Source: Ahaetulla prasina (taxonomy: Eukaryota > Chordata > Lepidosauria > Squamata > Colubridae). Taken from it: 64,000 bases of DNA. The notes under the pieces are model-generated. The model ran no database searches and was not told the DNA's origin. It worked only from the letters and a program-made list of their open reading frames with translations. The translations under genes and the position numbers were made by a program. The first letter of the stretch is position 1. Each line of letters starts with the position of its first letter. Shown in pieces: positions 12,671 to 24,152 of the stretch. The stretch covers positions 96,213,825 to 96,277,824 of the forward strand of contig NC_080543.1 of NCBI RefSeq assembly GCF_028640845.1. The letters are read 5' to 3'.

Positions 12671-13446
12671 TATTAATCATCTAAATATCTGGCCTGTTTA
12701 TTCAGGAGATTACTTAAAAAAAGAAAAGAAAAAAGATCATATAAGAAATGTGAATATGATGTATTAAAATTAAGTACAATTAATCCCCAGTAATTTCAGT
12801 ATAAGAATTAACATATGCTTAAAAGGTTTTTTTTTATTAAATAATTTTTATTTCCATTTTCCAACATCATATTTATGTACAAACTATTATCCATCATTAA
12901 TCATTAATTTTTATTACTGATTCAGGCCTGCCCGATTGCCACTTCCTTTCTTCACAACCTCCCTCTCTACCCTCTACTACTTTCACATCCTTCGTCTCCT
13001 TCACTTTACTACTTCCTCTCCTCCTTCTCCACTCCTCCCTTCTTCCACCCTATCTAACCTTCTTATTCCCCTCCTCCTTCTCTACCCTTACCTGCTTTCT
13101 TCCCTCCTTCTACTCCTCTCTCCTTCTTTCTGAAATGGCAGTCGGGCAGCCCCAGTATCATTTTAAATTTTAATTTCATATCTTCAAACATTACTGTACA
13201 TTAATAATCAATCCATGTATCATTTCCCCCCCCTTTTCCCCCCTCCTCCCCCTTCCCCCCCCAGACTTCCCAGAGCAAATACCAGGTATTATGACCAACA
13301 ATCACAAGCTAAAGTATACAAAATATACATAATCTCCCACCTTTAAAAATTTTAAACTTTAGATCCCCTCACAATAAAAATAAAGAGATAGGAAAGAATA
13401 ATAAAAAGAAAAAAAGAAAAGAAGCAATACCAACTTCACATATTAC

Positions 13447-13794
13447 TTCTTCTTACAGTCCATTTTTAAAATTAATCCATCTTCCCAAATTCAATTTTTT
13501 TTCCACTTGTATATTCCTTCAAATTTCATAAATCCATTTCTCAAATTACAGGTCATCTTCTCGAACTCAAATTTTCATCACTTATATATTTCTTCAATTG
13601 CCATAACATTTAATGTCCGTTCTTCTTACAGTCCATTTTAAAAATTAGTCCATCTTCTAAAATTCAAATTTTTTCCCCCCACTTGTATATTCCTTCAAAT
13701 TTCATAAGTCCATTTCTTAAATTACAATCCAACTTCTCAAATTCAAATTTTCATCACTTATATATTTCTTCAATTGTCATAACATTTAATGTCC
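13447..13794 (-). repeat. 173-bp tandem duplication in the half-L1 3' noncoding region
   Basis: Two consecutive copies of a roughly 173-bp unit, each starting TTCTTCTTACAG on the plus strand (13447 and 13620) and ending in TTTAATGTCC. They are about 90 percent alike by eye, with small indels. They lie 3' of the element's ORF1 and do not encode protein. Confidence 0.85.
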
Positions 13795-14209
13795 AATCTT
13801 CCAATACTACTCCATCAATCAAATATCATTTCGAATAAAATCTCTCAAATACAATATTTCCAGCTTAACTTCATAACTTTTACTATCTATAAATGTGTCA
13901 ATTAAAACAAATAATCAGTTAAACTACATCCACAATATAATAAACAGTTAAAATAATTACATCCACATTATTTAAATTCATAAATTTTACTTTCCATCCT
14001 TCACAATTAAATAATATCATCCCATAGATTTATACCATACAAATAGCAAATAACGAAAATCCTATAATTTATATCCTAAACAAATCAATTCCAAAAATTA
14101 ACCATAATCATCATATTCACATCTTAAACATTCCTCCCCTCTCCCATTCTATTTTCCATCATTTCCAAATCAATTAACTTAGCATCTAACAACAAAGGAT
14201 TCCCACTCT

Positions 14210-15100
14210 TTAAAACATTAATATAAAATGTCTCGCTTTCATAACTGAATTAAGAAAATACTTTCTGCCTCTAAAATTCGCTGACAAACCCATTGGAACT
14301 TTCCATCTAAAATATATCTGATGTTTCTTAAACTCATCCACTAAAAAAGCAAATTCTCTTCTCTTTCTTAACATTTTAGGAGGAATTTCCTTCATTTTTA
14401 TATCTTGTCCCAATATTTGAAATTTATTTTTATAAAAGGCTTGCAAAATTTCATACCTAATCTTTTTAGTTGTAAAATAAATAACCACATCCCCCGGTAC
14501 TCTCTTTTGTCTTGCCCACCAAGAATTAACACGATAAATTCTTTCAATATTAATCTCAAAATCTTCTGGCTCCACACCCTTTATCTGAGCAAAGGCTTGC
14601 GTAAAAATCTCTTTTAAATTTTCCTTCCTACTTTGCTTCAAACCCCTCACCCTTATAGCATATTCCATCAATCTATATTGTAATATTACTCTTTCTTCAT
14701 CTGCCCTATCTACCTTTGCCTGTATATCTTCCATCTTATTATCTAAGTTCCAATTGTTTTGATTCTTTTGAATTTCTTCTATTTTCCTTTGCAACTCTGA
14801 ATTAGCTTTATTAATTTCTTCAAGATCATCTTCCATCTCAATACAAGAGCTTAATATTTGCGCAATTGCATCCTTTACCATTTTCATTTCCCTCTTCTGC
14901 TCTTCCACCACTTCCTTAAAATCCAACATCTCTTTCTCTATTTCATCAAATTTTTGATCTATTTCTAAAAAATGACTCTCCAAAAACTCCTGTAAAGAAT
15001 TTCTTAATTCCTTTTTGATTTCTTCTTTTAATTTTTGAATCTGAACTGAAGAAATTTCAAAGTTTTTAATGACTTTTGGTACTATTTGCTTAAAAGCCAT
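14210..15100 (-). CDS. L1-type ORF1 protein of the half-L1, intact
   Basis: An uninterrupted frame of 296 codons from the ATG at 15100. The frame is open for 21 more residues upstream, but these are Phe-rich and lie in the leader. Residues 20-145 are a long Glu/Lys/Leu coiled coil. An RRM-like domain follows at about 147-225 (YAIRVRGLKQSRKE, then VVIYFTTKKIRYEILQAF). The C-terminal domain covers about 228-290 (IKMKEIPPKMLRKRREF and FRWKVPM). This is the order of L1 ORF1 proteins, which bind the parent RNA. It differs strongly from the ORF1 at 6268, so it comes from another L1 lineage. No ORF2 accompanies it. The open frame implies either recent insertion or selection for ORF1 while the family was mobile. 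Confidence 0.9.
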   Translation of the reverse strand: MAFKQIVPKVIKNFEISSVQIQKLKEEIKKELRNSLQEFLESHFLEIDQKFDEIEKEMLDFKEVVEEQKREMKMVKDAIAQILSSCIEMEDDLEEINKANSELQRKIEEIQKNQNNWNLDNKMEDIQAKVDRADEERVILQYRLMEYAIRVRGLKQSRKENLKEIFTQAFAQIKGVEPEDFEINIERIYRVNSWWARQKRVPGDVVIYFTTKKIRYEILQAFYKNKFQILGQDIKMKEIPPKMLRKRREFAFLVDEFKKHQIYFRWKVPMGLSANFRGRKYFLNSVMKARHFILMF

Positions 15101-15783
15101 TTTTAAAAAAATATAACCTAATAATGGACCCCCCAAAAAAAAATTCAAAAAAAAAATATTCAAAAAACTTTTCTTCTAAATCACTATAATCCCAAAGAAG
15201 AAGAAAAAATATAAATCATAAAATTCTCGTTTCTTTCATTTAGTCAGTATCTTCTTATATATTTTTTAATTCGACACTAGCTGTTAGTAAGCATTTCTTT
15301 AACTTTCGTTTCCAGTACACACATTCCACAAAACCGCCATTTGCTTTCTTCTCTCCTATCTTCGCAACAAATATATCCTCAGGGGCTTGCAGTCTTCTTA
15401 CAAACAAATGCTAGAACTCCAGTTTCTGCTTCGTCCACGTTACAATCCATCATAAATCAATTCCTGCCGTGGAAATTGGACGCTACGTTTTGTCTGCCAT
15501 AAAAGGCAGATCCCCTCCCCCAATCTGGAGCTTTTCAGGCTATGGAAGGAGAGCTCCCCGCAAGCCTCAGAAGCTTTTTCTGTGGCTTTATTCGGGTGTC
15601 TCAACTTCAGCCTGAATGCTCATCTCTCCCTCTTTACCCGAGGGAAGAGATTTCCAAGCTGTCGAACCAGATTTACGATGTCCTGACAGCTCTACAGACT
15701 AGGGAGTTAGCAGCCTAATCAAGGCTGCTTCTCAACGAAGTGGAGCCATGAAGTGGAGTCCCCCTCATATGCTTAGAATGTTT

Positions 15784-17005
15784 AGATAATATAAATTGAA
15801 AAGCATAATGGCAAAATTAACCAACATCAAGTAAAACCTCATGTTTAATACAAGACCTACGCTGTAAAAATAATGAAGATGTAATTATTGGAAAGATTTT
15901 TACCTTCCAATCGTGTCCTATCAAATCAAGACTACTATATTTGTTTTCAACTATATTTTAATTAATCCAAGTAATTATGTTTTACCATAGTAAAACAAAC
16001 AGCTTTAAATTCAAGATGCCCATAATACAGTATTATGTATTACATTATGAATGAAGTGTGTTGCTATAACCCACGTTGTAAAATGTATTACTGCATCTTA
16101 AATGAAACATGTTTAAATATAAAAATTATTAACTGTTCATAACTGCATTTTTATAGTGGAAATCACTGCACTTCTGGGATATAAAAAATAGAATAGTATA
16201 AAATTAATTAAATACATTTATAAACTATTAAATATATTTATAAAAAATACATTTAAACTCCCATGATCTGAGTTATAGACAACAACTTAAAAGTAGAGTT
16301 CACAAAAAGTAGATCAACCAGAACAATAATTGTAAAAGGAGAAAACTTCAATATATCCTAAAATACTTTATGGCTAAACAAGCTTAAACGTAAATTGTTA
16401 ATAAGATCTGCCTTAAGCTAAACATATAACTGAAAAATCCTGGATCTCGTTCAATTTAAAGAAACAGATTTTTTTCTAAATTATGACTTCAGTCTTAATA
16501 TTTGTTTGATTATTATCTTTTGCTTGCCATGTGCCATTTTATTTGAACTGGACAAATGCCAGCCAATATTCATCTCCTTTTTCTTTTGTCTGCTGTTCCA
16601 TGCATTTTTATTCTTCCAAAGCTTTTAATTCACAACTGTCTCAAATTGAAGAATAGCAACAATGGATATAGAAGGAGACGGATACTACAAAAAATTTCTT
16701 GCTCTTAAATTCATCTTTTATAATAATTTCATTTCAAGAATATTTGGAGATAGAAGGCAGAACAATATGATTTTGTATTCAATTTTAATTAAAAATTACA
16801 ACTGCAATCTTTTTTGAAGTCCTATTACAATATGGGCTCATTTCCCAAAGTAGAGAGCAGATTGAAGTATACCTTCCACAAATGTTTTTACAAATAACAG
16901 GGAGCATACAGTAGATGAAGTAAAAATGAAAACAGATTTCAATTCTATCTTATGAAATATTATCAGTCATTGCTGAAATTCTAATTTAGACTTTTTTTGT
17001 TTTTG
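15784..17005. other. No gene or named repeat recognised
   Basis: Strongly AT-rich sequence without long frames. No structural repeat was found by eye. Confidence 0.5.
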
Positions 17006-17262
17006 TTTACATTTATACATTTATACCCCGCCCTTCTCCGAAGACTCAGGGCGGCTTACAATGTATAAGGCATTGTATAAGACTGTTGGCTGATTTCTAA
17101 TTATGTGATGTTCTTTTGTGCAATTATGTGTGCTGTACTAAGGATGTTGATTATAATTGAACTGCATTTTGATGTTATGGAGTTAGTGTTATTTATTCTT
17201 ACCATGGACATTTCAATTTTGTTATGTAATTGTTGCTGATTTAGACATCATGCATGTTTTAT

Positions 17263-17340
<78 letters not shown>

Positions 17341-17410
17341 TCTCCATGTTATATTGAGTATGATTTAATACAGTTGTAAGCTGTCATGAGTCCATATAAA
17401 TAAATATAAT
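17006..17410. repeat. Two L2-type LINE 3' tails in inverted orientation
   Basis: At about 17020-17065 the minus strand reads TAAGCCGCCCTGAGTCTTCG, the conserved 3' tail of squamate L2 elements. At 17370-17405 a worn plus-strand version (GTAAGCTGTCATGAGTCC followed by ATAAATAAATA) closes the segment. The sequence between is noncoding and contains the GATA array. Confidence 0.65.
17263..17341 (+). repeat. GATA microsatellite, about 20 units
   Basis: An uninterrupted TAGA/GATA array of about 79 bases. It lies inside the L2-tail segment, 30 bases from a worn L2 3' end. LINE tails often seed such arrays in snakes. Confidence 0.98.
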
Positions 17411-20136
17411 TTGATGAGAAATTTACAATTGTTTAGTTTTAAAGTAAAATACAACTTTGTGCCCAATTTTTTTTATAAAAGTCGTTAAAAAACTCTTTAT
17501 CATGATTTTTTAATGTTCTAGCTTTCTTGGAGCACCAAACAGTCAAAACAAAAACATTTGATAGAATTAGGTGTTTAACTTGTCTTACCCTGTATTTATA
17601 TGAGTAAACATTACAATGAAGCTGGTATAGTCCAGTGCCGTAAGTTTGACTCAAGTTAGCTAACAAAATTTCAAGGCCCTTTTTGTCCTAAGAAACAGTA
17701 ACTTCATTTTAGAAACTGGATTCATTTTTGGCAGGTTTTCCAGAATCCCACGGGAAGGTATTGCAAGAAATCAGTAATGCACTATAAAGATAATTTAATG
17801 TGCTATAAACTTATTTAAAGTCCTTATTCCCCCTATCTAGATCTTTTAGAAAAGGAAATGAAAGTTTTCTTCAAATTATACGTAACAGAATTTAATAGCT
17901 CTCATCTAATGAGCTCTCATGTTTAGGTGGAAATGATATGAACTAAATCCTTTCATTTAAAATCATCTCTAATTAACTTTACATGTTGACAAGGTATCAC
18001 TTTTTTCTAATTTGTCTTAATCACAAAAAATGTAGTTATTTACACATTTATCAAGAGATATCCAGAGACTTTCTATGCATGTTATTGATGTATTTTTATC
18101 ACATCTTTCTTCTAAAGTTCAATTAAATGAAAATAAATTTATAAAACTGCATATCTGATGCCCTATAACTTTTATTTAACATTCAAAACATCTGCTCTGA
18201 TTTTTAACATGTCTCCAACATAAAATTTCAAAATGAAAATTGCTCTAATGCAAGTTCTCTTTTTAAATATAATTACCACTATTTTCACACATTTTTGGTT
18301 GTGAACTGACTTAGAACCAACATCTGGTTCAGGACAGGTTTTCTGGCCTAACCTTCTGACCTTGACAGAAATTTGAAAAAAACAAAAACCTAACCAAAAA
18401 GGAGATTAATTATCTTTTTAAGTCTAGAGCAATGAAATAACATTGGGAAACATCTCAGGCAAACATCTCTCCAATCACTGGAGTAGAAGAACGGGGAAAA
18501 GATAACACATATTGATATTTGAAAGATTGTTATAACCAATCTCAATAAAAGTAGTTCTAGCCTTTCTGTGCTGTTGATTTCCTGTCTGATCTACTTAGAT
18601 GTAAGGGGTAGTTCTGCCCATGAAAGAACCTACTTTTCATTAGAAGTCTACATACTTTCTCCCGAGTATCAGACCCAGAGACTTAGGGAGATAGTTTCCG
18701 AACATATGGAAAATAGTTCAGGGGTTTTGGTGAAAAATCACATTTTTGTGGGGTACTTGGTGCTCTGTGAGCTTGGTTGTTTTCTTGCAGACATTTTATT
18801 ACCAAACTAGGTAACATAATCAATGCTATCAAGCTCAAAGAGCACCAAGAACCCACAGTTCAACCCTGAACTACAAATATTCTCTCCCACCGGTATCACC
18901 CAGTGATACCATTGACCAGAATGTCCTGCATGAAACACCATTACAGAGCAGAGACAGTTCTATGTATTAACTTGAAGCTCAACATGCAATGTAAATATAA
19001 TCTTCAATGGGTAAGCCACTTTTGTTAATGATGTTTTGGCCATGGCAAAACTTGAACAAATAATGGGTGCTGATACATAATGTACAAAAGTTAAAACAAG
19101 GGATATAAGATATACAGTTGGTTGTGTTTAAGTATATATTTGTAGTGTGACCACTGCCCATGTTCTTTTAGCATTGAAGACAAAAAGTGAGTCAAAGACC
19201 CAGTGAACTTGGGATAAAGTTTGGCATGTAACAAATCAGCAGATAGTTCAGGACTTTAGGATTTTTTAACACTTTAGTTTGAACTCTCTATTTCTTAATT
19301 TTGTTGTACAGCTTTGAAGGTAGTCTAGTTAAGTGCTTTCTTTGACCCTGAATTCTAGCCAGGGACCATGGGCCCAGTCTGTAAAACTGAAAGTTCCCAG
19401 CAGAATGCAGGGTTACATTATAATTCTTTGAATAAACGTTCTTCTGTTTGTTAAAAGATAATCAGAAACCAGAAACAATGAGTTTTAGTTCTCTTCTTTC
19501 CTTTCCTTTTGTTTTTTTCCAATGTTTCCAAAGGGAACTTTGGAGTAATTTGATAGGAAGAAGATGATTCCCTCCGTCTTTTCTTAAATGTAAATGTTCC
19601 ATCCATGAATGGTTCCTTGCCTAATTCAGAAGCACAATAAACCTGTCCCTGAAAGTAATGTTTGAAAGAAGCAGTAAAACCAGTGAAAGGATAAATTAAG
19701 TTCTACAGTTCCTGAATATAAACAAGTTGTGTGTGCAACTTGAGATATCCACAAATAATTTTAATTTGTCTCTTTGAATTTACATCAAGGAGACAATTAC
19801 TTCACAGATTTTCTACATACATTTTATATACTATGGGGAGAAATACAAATAATTGGCATCTTTTTTTAAAGAAGTCAGAAAATCCTTAATTTGTGTGTGT
19901 GTGAATGTGAAAGGAACAACTAGTTTAAAAAACTCATTTTCAGGAATGACATTAACTTTCATCTGACATGAATAAGTCCTGAACAATACTGGAAATCTGT
20001 TTTAATAGTGAAATGTTCAACTATGTGTTTTTTGGTCCCACTAACTATATCAAGCTCTCTTGTATGTTTTCCTCCCTATGTTCCCTGTGATTCTTCCCAA
20101 TGATTAGATGCACAAGCCAAGAGTAGGTCCTTCCCA
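17411..20136. other. No gene recognised; possible old repeat near 18730-18830
   Basis: Noncoding sequence. The stretch at about 18750-18830 (GAGCTTGGTTGTTTTCTTGC and following) partly recurs at 49045-49075, which suggests an old interspersed repeat of unknown class. The small frame at 18568-18810 resembles no protein I recognise. Confidence 0.45.
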
Positions 20137-20156
20137 CTTGCCAGTAATCATAAAAA

Positions 20157-20510
20157 GGTAAAGGTAAAGGTTCCCCTCGCACATATGTGCTAGTCGTTGC
20201 CGACTCTAGGGGACAGTGCTCATCTCCGTTTCAAAGCCGAAGAGCCAGTGCTGTCCGAAGACATCTCCGTGGTCATGTGGCTGGCATGACTCAATGCCAA
20301 AGGCGCACGGAACGCTATTACCATCCCACCAAAGGTGGTCCCTATTTTTTCTACTTGCATTTTTACGTGCTTTCGAAACTGCTAGGTTGGCAGAAGCTGG
20401 AACAAGTAATGGGAGCTCATCCCATTACACAGCAGCACTAGGGATTCGAACCGCTGAGCTGCCGACCTTTTGATCGACAAGCTCAACGTCCTAGCCCCTG
20501 AGCCACGTCC
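20157..20510 (-). mobile_element. Complete tRNA-derived SINE (Sauria/ACA-SINE type) with 20-bp target duplication
   Basis: A full SINE on the minus strand, bounded by a perfect 20-bp direct repeat, CTTGCCAGTAATCATAAAAA, at 20137-20156 and 20511-20530. The head at 20510 is tRNA-like. Box A (TGGCTCAGGGG) is at 20495-20505 and box B (GGTTCGAATCC) at 20442-20452, forming an internal RNA polymerase III promoter. The body and the 3' end with GGGGAACCTTTACC repeats match squamate SINEs that borrow BovB machinery. Related pieces lie at 25501-25700 and 52690-52800. It encodes no protein. Confidence 0.9.
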
Positions 20511-20530
20511 CTTGCCAGTAATCATAAAAA

Positions 20531-20996
20531 AACCTAATCCCACAACATCTTTCCTCTGTCACATCCTCACAACGCTGTCTTCTTCTCATCCCTAGTCTGT
20601 GGATTAGATTAAGCCATAATTAGCTGCATGTGTGAGTGCATGCCTTGGAGACAATCCTGATCCCTACCAATTGCTTGAACTAGTCCCTGTAATTTTCTTG
20701 GCAACATTTGCAAAAATTATTTACCTGGGCCTCCTTCCTAGAGCTGAGAGAGAGTTACTGGCACAAGTCACCCAGCTGGCTTTTGCCTAAAGTGGAACTT
20801 GAACTTGCAATCTGCTTTCTTAACCAGTACACCATTCTGGCTCTCCTCATCATCAGCTGCTCTGGAAAGTTGCCCAGGTTCCTCCTTATTTTAACACTAT
20901 GCAACACTATGTATACATTTGCTTCAAAATGTATACAATCTGTTATTTACCATCCTTTACACAGGACATGACATTGGTGTCCAATTGGGAATATAT
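20531..20996. other. No gene recognised
   Basis: Noncoding interval between a SINE and a hAT-type element. An 87-codon frame (20708-20971) resembles no known family. Confidence 0.45.
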
Positions 20997-21004
20997 ATAC
21001 AGAG

Positions 21005-21164
21005 GAGTGGTGGGTTGCCCCCAGTTTGGACTGGAATCAGTAGTAAAACCGGCGGGTGGCTTCACCCACTGACCCAAACGTCATCAAAATTCTTCTGCGC
21101 ATGTGCAGAAGCGTGCACAGATATGATGCGAACTGGTAGTAAAGGTAAGTTGAATCCATCCCTG
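21005..21164. mobile_element. Non-autonomous hAT-type element (160 bp)
   Basis: A short element flanked by ATACAGAG (20997-21004) and ATACAGCG (21165-21172), an 8-bp duplication with one mismatch. The left end GAGTGGTGGGTT and right end AATCCATCCCTG form a degraded terminal inverted repeat. The interior shares ACTGGTAGTAAA and TCTGCGCATGTGCAGAAG with the elements at 12407 and 50535. It has no coding capacity. Confidence 0.72.
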
Positions 21165-21172
21165 ATACAGCG

Positions 21173-21480
21173 GTGTTAATTTGGCTGATCTGGTCACATT
21201 CTGTCATCGTCATCCCAAAGCAGCCTTTTCTACTTCCATTCTGTAGCTGTCTCTCTGTGAACTGGAGAGAGTTTCAGTATCATGAAATGATATTAAAAAT
21301 ACCTGGTGGTGTTCTTGCTAAGAACATGGCACGGGGGTGTCTAGAACATAGCATGGAGGTGAATTTGAACTGCATCAGGCTGGTTTACTCTTAGAACTGA
21401 AGCAAAAGCAGTTTTGCTTTAAAAAAGAAAAACCGCACACAAAAAAGAAAGAACATTCTTCTTTATTTTAAATTGTCAGC
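21173..21480. other. No gene recognised
   Basis: A noncoding interval of about 310 bases between the hAT-type element and the L3 tail. Confidence 0.45.
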
Positions 21481-24152
21481 ATTTAGAATAGAATAGAATT
21501 TTATTGGCCAAGTGTGATTGGACACACAAGGAATTTGTTTTGGTGCATATACTCTCAGTGTACATAAAAGAAAAAGGAAAGAAAAAAAATACATTAAAGG
21601 TTCAACATTTACAACACAAATGATGGTCATAGGTTGCAATTTAACCCTTAATGATAGCAACAAAAAGTTACAGTCATACAGTCATAAGTGGAAAGAGATT
21701 GGTGATGAAAACAATGAGAAGATTAATAGTAGTGTAGATTTAGTAAATAGTTTGACAGTGTTGAGGGAATTATTTGTTTAGCAGAATGATGGCGTTCGGG
21801 AAAAAACTGTTCTTGTGTCTAGTTGTTCTGGTGTGCAGTGCTCTATAGCGTCGTTTTGAGGGTAGGAGTTGAAACAGTTTATGTCCAGGATGTGAGGGAT
21901 CTGTAAATATTTTCACGGCCCTCTTCTTGATTCGTGCAGTATACAGGTCCTCAATGGAAGGCAGGTTGGTAGCAATTATTTTTTCTGCAGTTCTAATTAT
22001 CCTCTGAAGTCTGTGTCTTTCTTGTTGGGTTGCAGAACCAAACCAGACCATTATAGAGGTGCAAATAACATAACATAACATCAGAGTTGGAAGGGACCTT
22101 GGAGGCCTTCTAGTCCAACCCCCTGCCCAGGCAGGAAACCCTACACCATCTCAGTCAGATGGTTATCCAACATTTTCTTAAAAATTTCCAGTGTTGGAGC
22201 ATTCACAACTTCTGAAGGCAAGTCGTTCCACTTATTAATTGTTCTAACTGTCAGGAAATTTCTCCTTAGTTCTAAGTTGCTTCTTTCCTTGATCAGTTTC
22301 CACCCATTGCTTCTTGTTCTACCCTCAGGTGCTCTGGAGAACAGCCCAACTCCCACTTCTCTGTGGCAGCCCTGAGATATTGGAACACTGCTATCATGTC
22401 TCCCCTGGTCCTTCTTTTTGTTAAACTAGACATATCCAGTTCCTGCAACCGTTCTTCATATGTTTTATCCTCCAGTCCCCTAATCATCTTTGTTGCTCTT
22501 CTCTGCACTCTTTCTAGAGTCTCAACATCTTTTTTACATCGTGGCGACCAAAACTGGATGCAATATTCCAAGTGTGGCCTTACCAAGGCATTATAAAGTG
22601 GTACTAGCACTTCACGTGATCTTGATTCTATCCCTCTGTTTATGCAGCCCAGAACTGTGTTGGCTTTTTTAACAGCTGCTGCACACTGCTGGCTCATATC
22701 TAGATGGTTATCCACTAGGACCCCAAGATCCCTCTCACAGGTACTACTATTGAGCAAGGTACCACATATACGGTACTGGTGCATTTTGTTTTTTTGGCCT
22801 AAATGTAGAACCTTACTTTTTTCACTGTTGAATTTCATTTTGTTAGATAGCGCCCAATGTTCAAGTCTGTCAAGATCTTTCTGTAACTTGAGCCTATCTT
22901 CTGGAGTGTTGGCTATTCCTGCCAGCTTGGTGTCATCTGCAAATTTGATGAGTTCCCCATCTATCCCCTCGTCCAAGTCATTGATGAAGATGTTGAAGAG
23001 TACTGGGCCTAAAACAGAGCCTTGGGGTACTCCACTGCATACTTCCCTCCATGTGGATGTAGTTCCGTTGAGGACTACACGTTGAGTGCGGTTGGTCAGC
23101 CAGTTACGAATCCATCTGGTGGTGGTGCTGTCTAACCCACATTTTTCTACTTTATCTAGTAGTAGGTTATGGTCTACTTTATCAAATGCTTTACTGAAGT
23201 CCAAATGACAGACTCAATAATTCCTCTGTAGAACTGGATCAGTAGCTCCTTGGGCAGTTTGAGCTTTCTGAGTTAGCACAGAAAGAACAGTCTTTGTTGT
23301 CCTTTTTTGATGATGTTTTTGATGTTAACTGTCCATTTTAGATCTTGCGATATGATAGAACCTAGAAATTTAAAAGTTTCTACTGTTGATACTGTGTTGT
23401 CAAGTATTGTGAGAGGTGGAAGTATGGAAGGGTTTCTCCTAAAGTCTACCACCATTTCAACAGTTTTGAGTGTGTTCAGTTCCAGATTGTTACGGTCGCA
23501 CCACAAGGCTAGTCGTTCGACCTCACGTCTATATGCAGATTCGTCATTGTCTCTAATGAGACCAATCACTGTTGTGTCATCTGCGAACTTCAGTAGTTTA
23601 ACAGATGGATCATTGGAGATGCAGTCATTGGTATACAGAGAGAAGAGAAGTGGGGAGAGCACACAGCTTTGGGGGGGCCCTGTGCTAATTGTACAGGTAT
23701 CTGAAATGATCCCGCTTAGCTTTACCTGCTGCTTCCTGTTTGTTAGCAAGCTTGTGATCCAATTACAAGTCTGTTCAGGTACTTGTAGTTGGTTTAGCTT
23801 AGTTAGAAGAGTGTCTGGAATGATGGTATTGAATGCTGAACTAAAGTCTACAAAGAGGACCCTTACGTAGGTCTTTGGAGATTCAAGATATTGTAAGATG
23901 TAGTGCACAGCCATATTAACAGCATCATCTGTTGATCTATTTGCTCGGTATGCAAATTGCAAGGGGTCTAACAGCAGATCTGTGATGGTTTTCAAGTAGG
24001 AAAGCACTAGCCTTTCAAAGGCTTTCATGACTACATATGTTAAAGCAACTGGTCTGTAGTCATTCAGTTCTTTGATAGTGGGCTTCTTCGGCACTGGGAT
24101 GATGGTAGAGCGTTTGAAGCAAGAAGGAACATAGCACATCTCTAGTGATTTA
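21481..24152 (-). mobile_element. CR1-L3 type LINE (snake AATAG-tailed family), split by a CR1
   Basis: A 5'-truncated LINE on the minus strand. Its 3' end (21481-21560) has the snake-typical short AATAG run followed by TTTTATTGGCCAAGTGTGAT. The C-terminal coding part is at 21773-22060 (IMVWFGSATQQERHRLQRI, LPSIEDLYTARIKKRA). The rest of the reverse transcriptase is at 23273-24139: [47 protein letters not shown] and the catalytic [12 protein letters not shown]. The two coding parts are separated by the CR1 at 22066-23210. The normally invariant glycine in the PQG motif is serine here. The 5' end near 24152 is cut off before the endonuclease. Confidence 0.88.
22066..23210 (-). mobile_element. 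CR1 LINE nested inside the CR1-L3 element
   Basis: A 5'-truncated CR1 starting in the palm of the reverse transcriptase and running to its 3' tail of AACAT repeats (22066-22081). The main frame (22293-23204) encodes MDFSKAFDKVDHNLLLD, GVPQGSVLGPVLFNIF and the KFADDTKLAGI catalytic box, then the thumb and C-terminal region. One frameshift near 22340 separates the final 71 codons (22141-22356, KERSNLELRRNFLTVRTINK). It reads almost cleanly, so it is fairly young. Short matching bases (CAAAT) on both sides may be a minimal target duplication. Confidence 0.92.

Larger units (their letters stand above)
12830..15765 (-). mobile_element. ORF1-only L1-type retrotransposon ('half-L1'), apparently complete
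   Basis: A minus-strand element of about 2.94 kb. It is flanked by near-perfect direct repeats: CATATGCTTA plus a few matching bases starting at 12812 and at 15766, 16 of 18 bases identical. On the minus strand it opens with GGGGGACTCC, has a leader of about 665 bases, an uninterrupted ORF1 (15100 to 14210), then about 1.38 kb of noncoding sequence with two G-rich polypurine tracts and a terminal A-run. I could find no endonuclease or reverse transcriptase motif in the 1.38 kb, so ORF2 is absent. Since the target duplication brackets the whole structure, it probably inserted in this form. Mammalian HAL1 elements have the same design. Confidence 0.82.

Noticed and set aside
12936..13133. 65-codon Ser/Leu-rich frame
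   Set aside because: It is the pyrimidine-rich complement of the half-L1 3' polypurine tract and has no coding character.
17263..17341. Bkm-type sex chromosome satellite
   Set aside because: Only about 20 GATA units at one place. Such short arrays are found on many chromosomes.
20440..20510. Possible tRNA gene (box A and box B present)
   Set aside because: No proper acceptor or anticodon stem could be paired. It is the head of a SINE with a target duplication.
22363..23870. Plus-strand frames of up to 187 codons
   Set aside because: Antisense shadows of the CR1 and CR1-L3 reverse transcriptases. The same shadows recur at 38721 and 56185.
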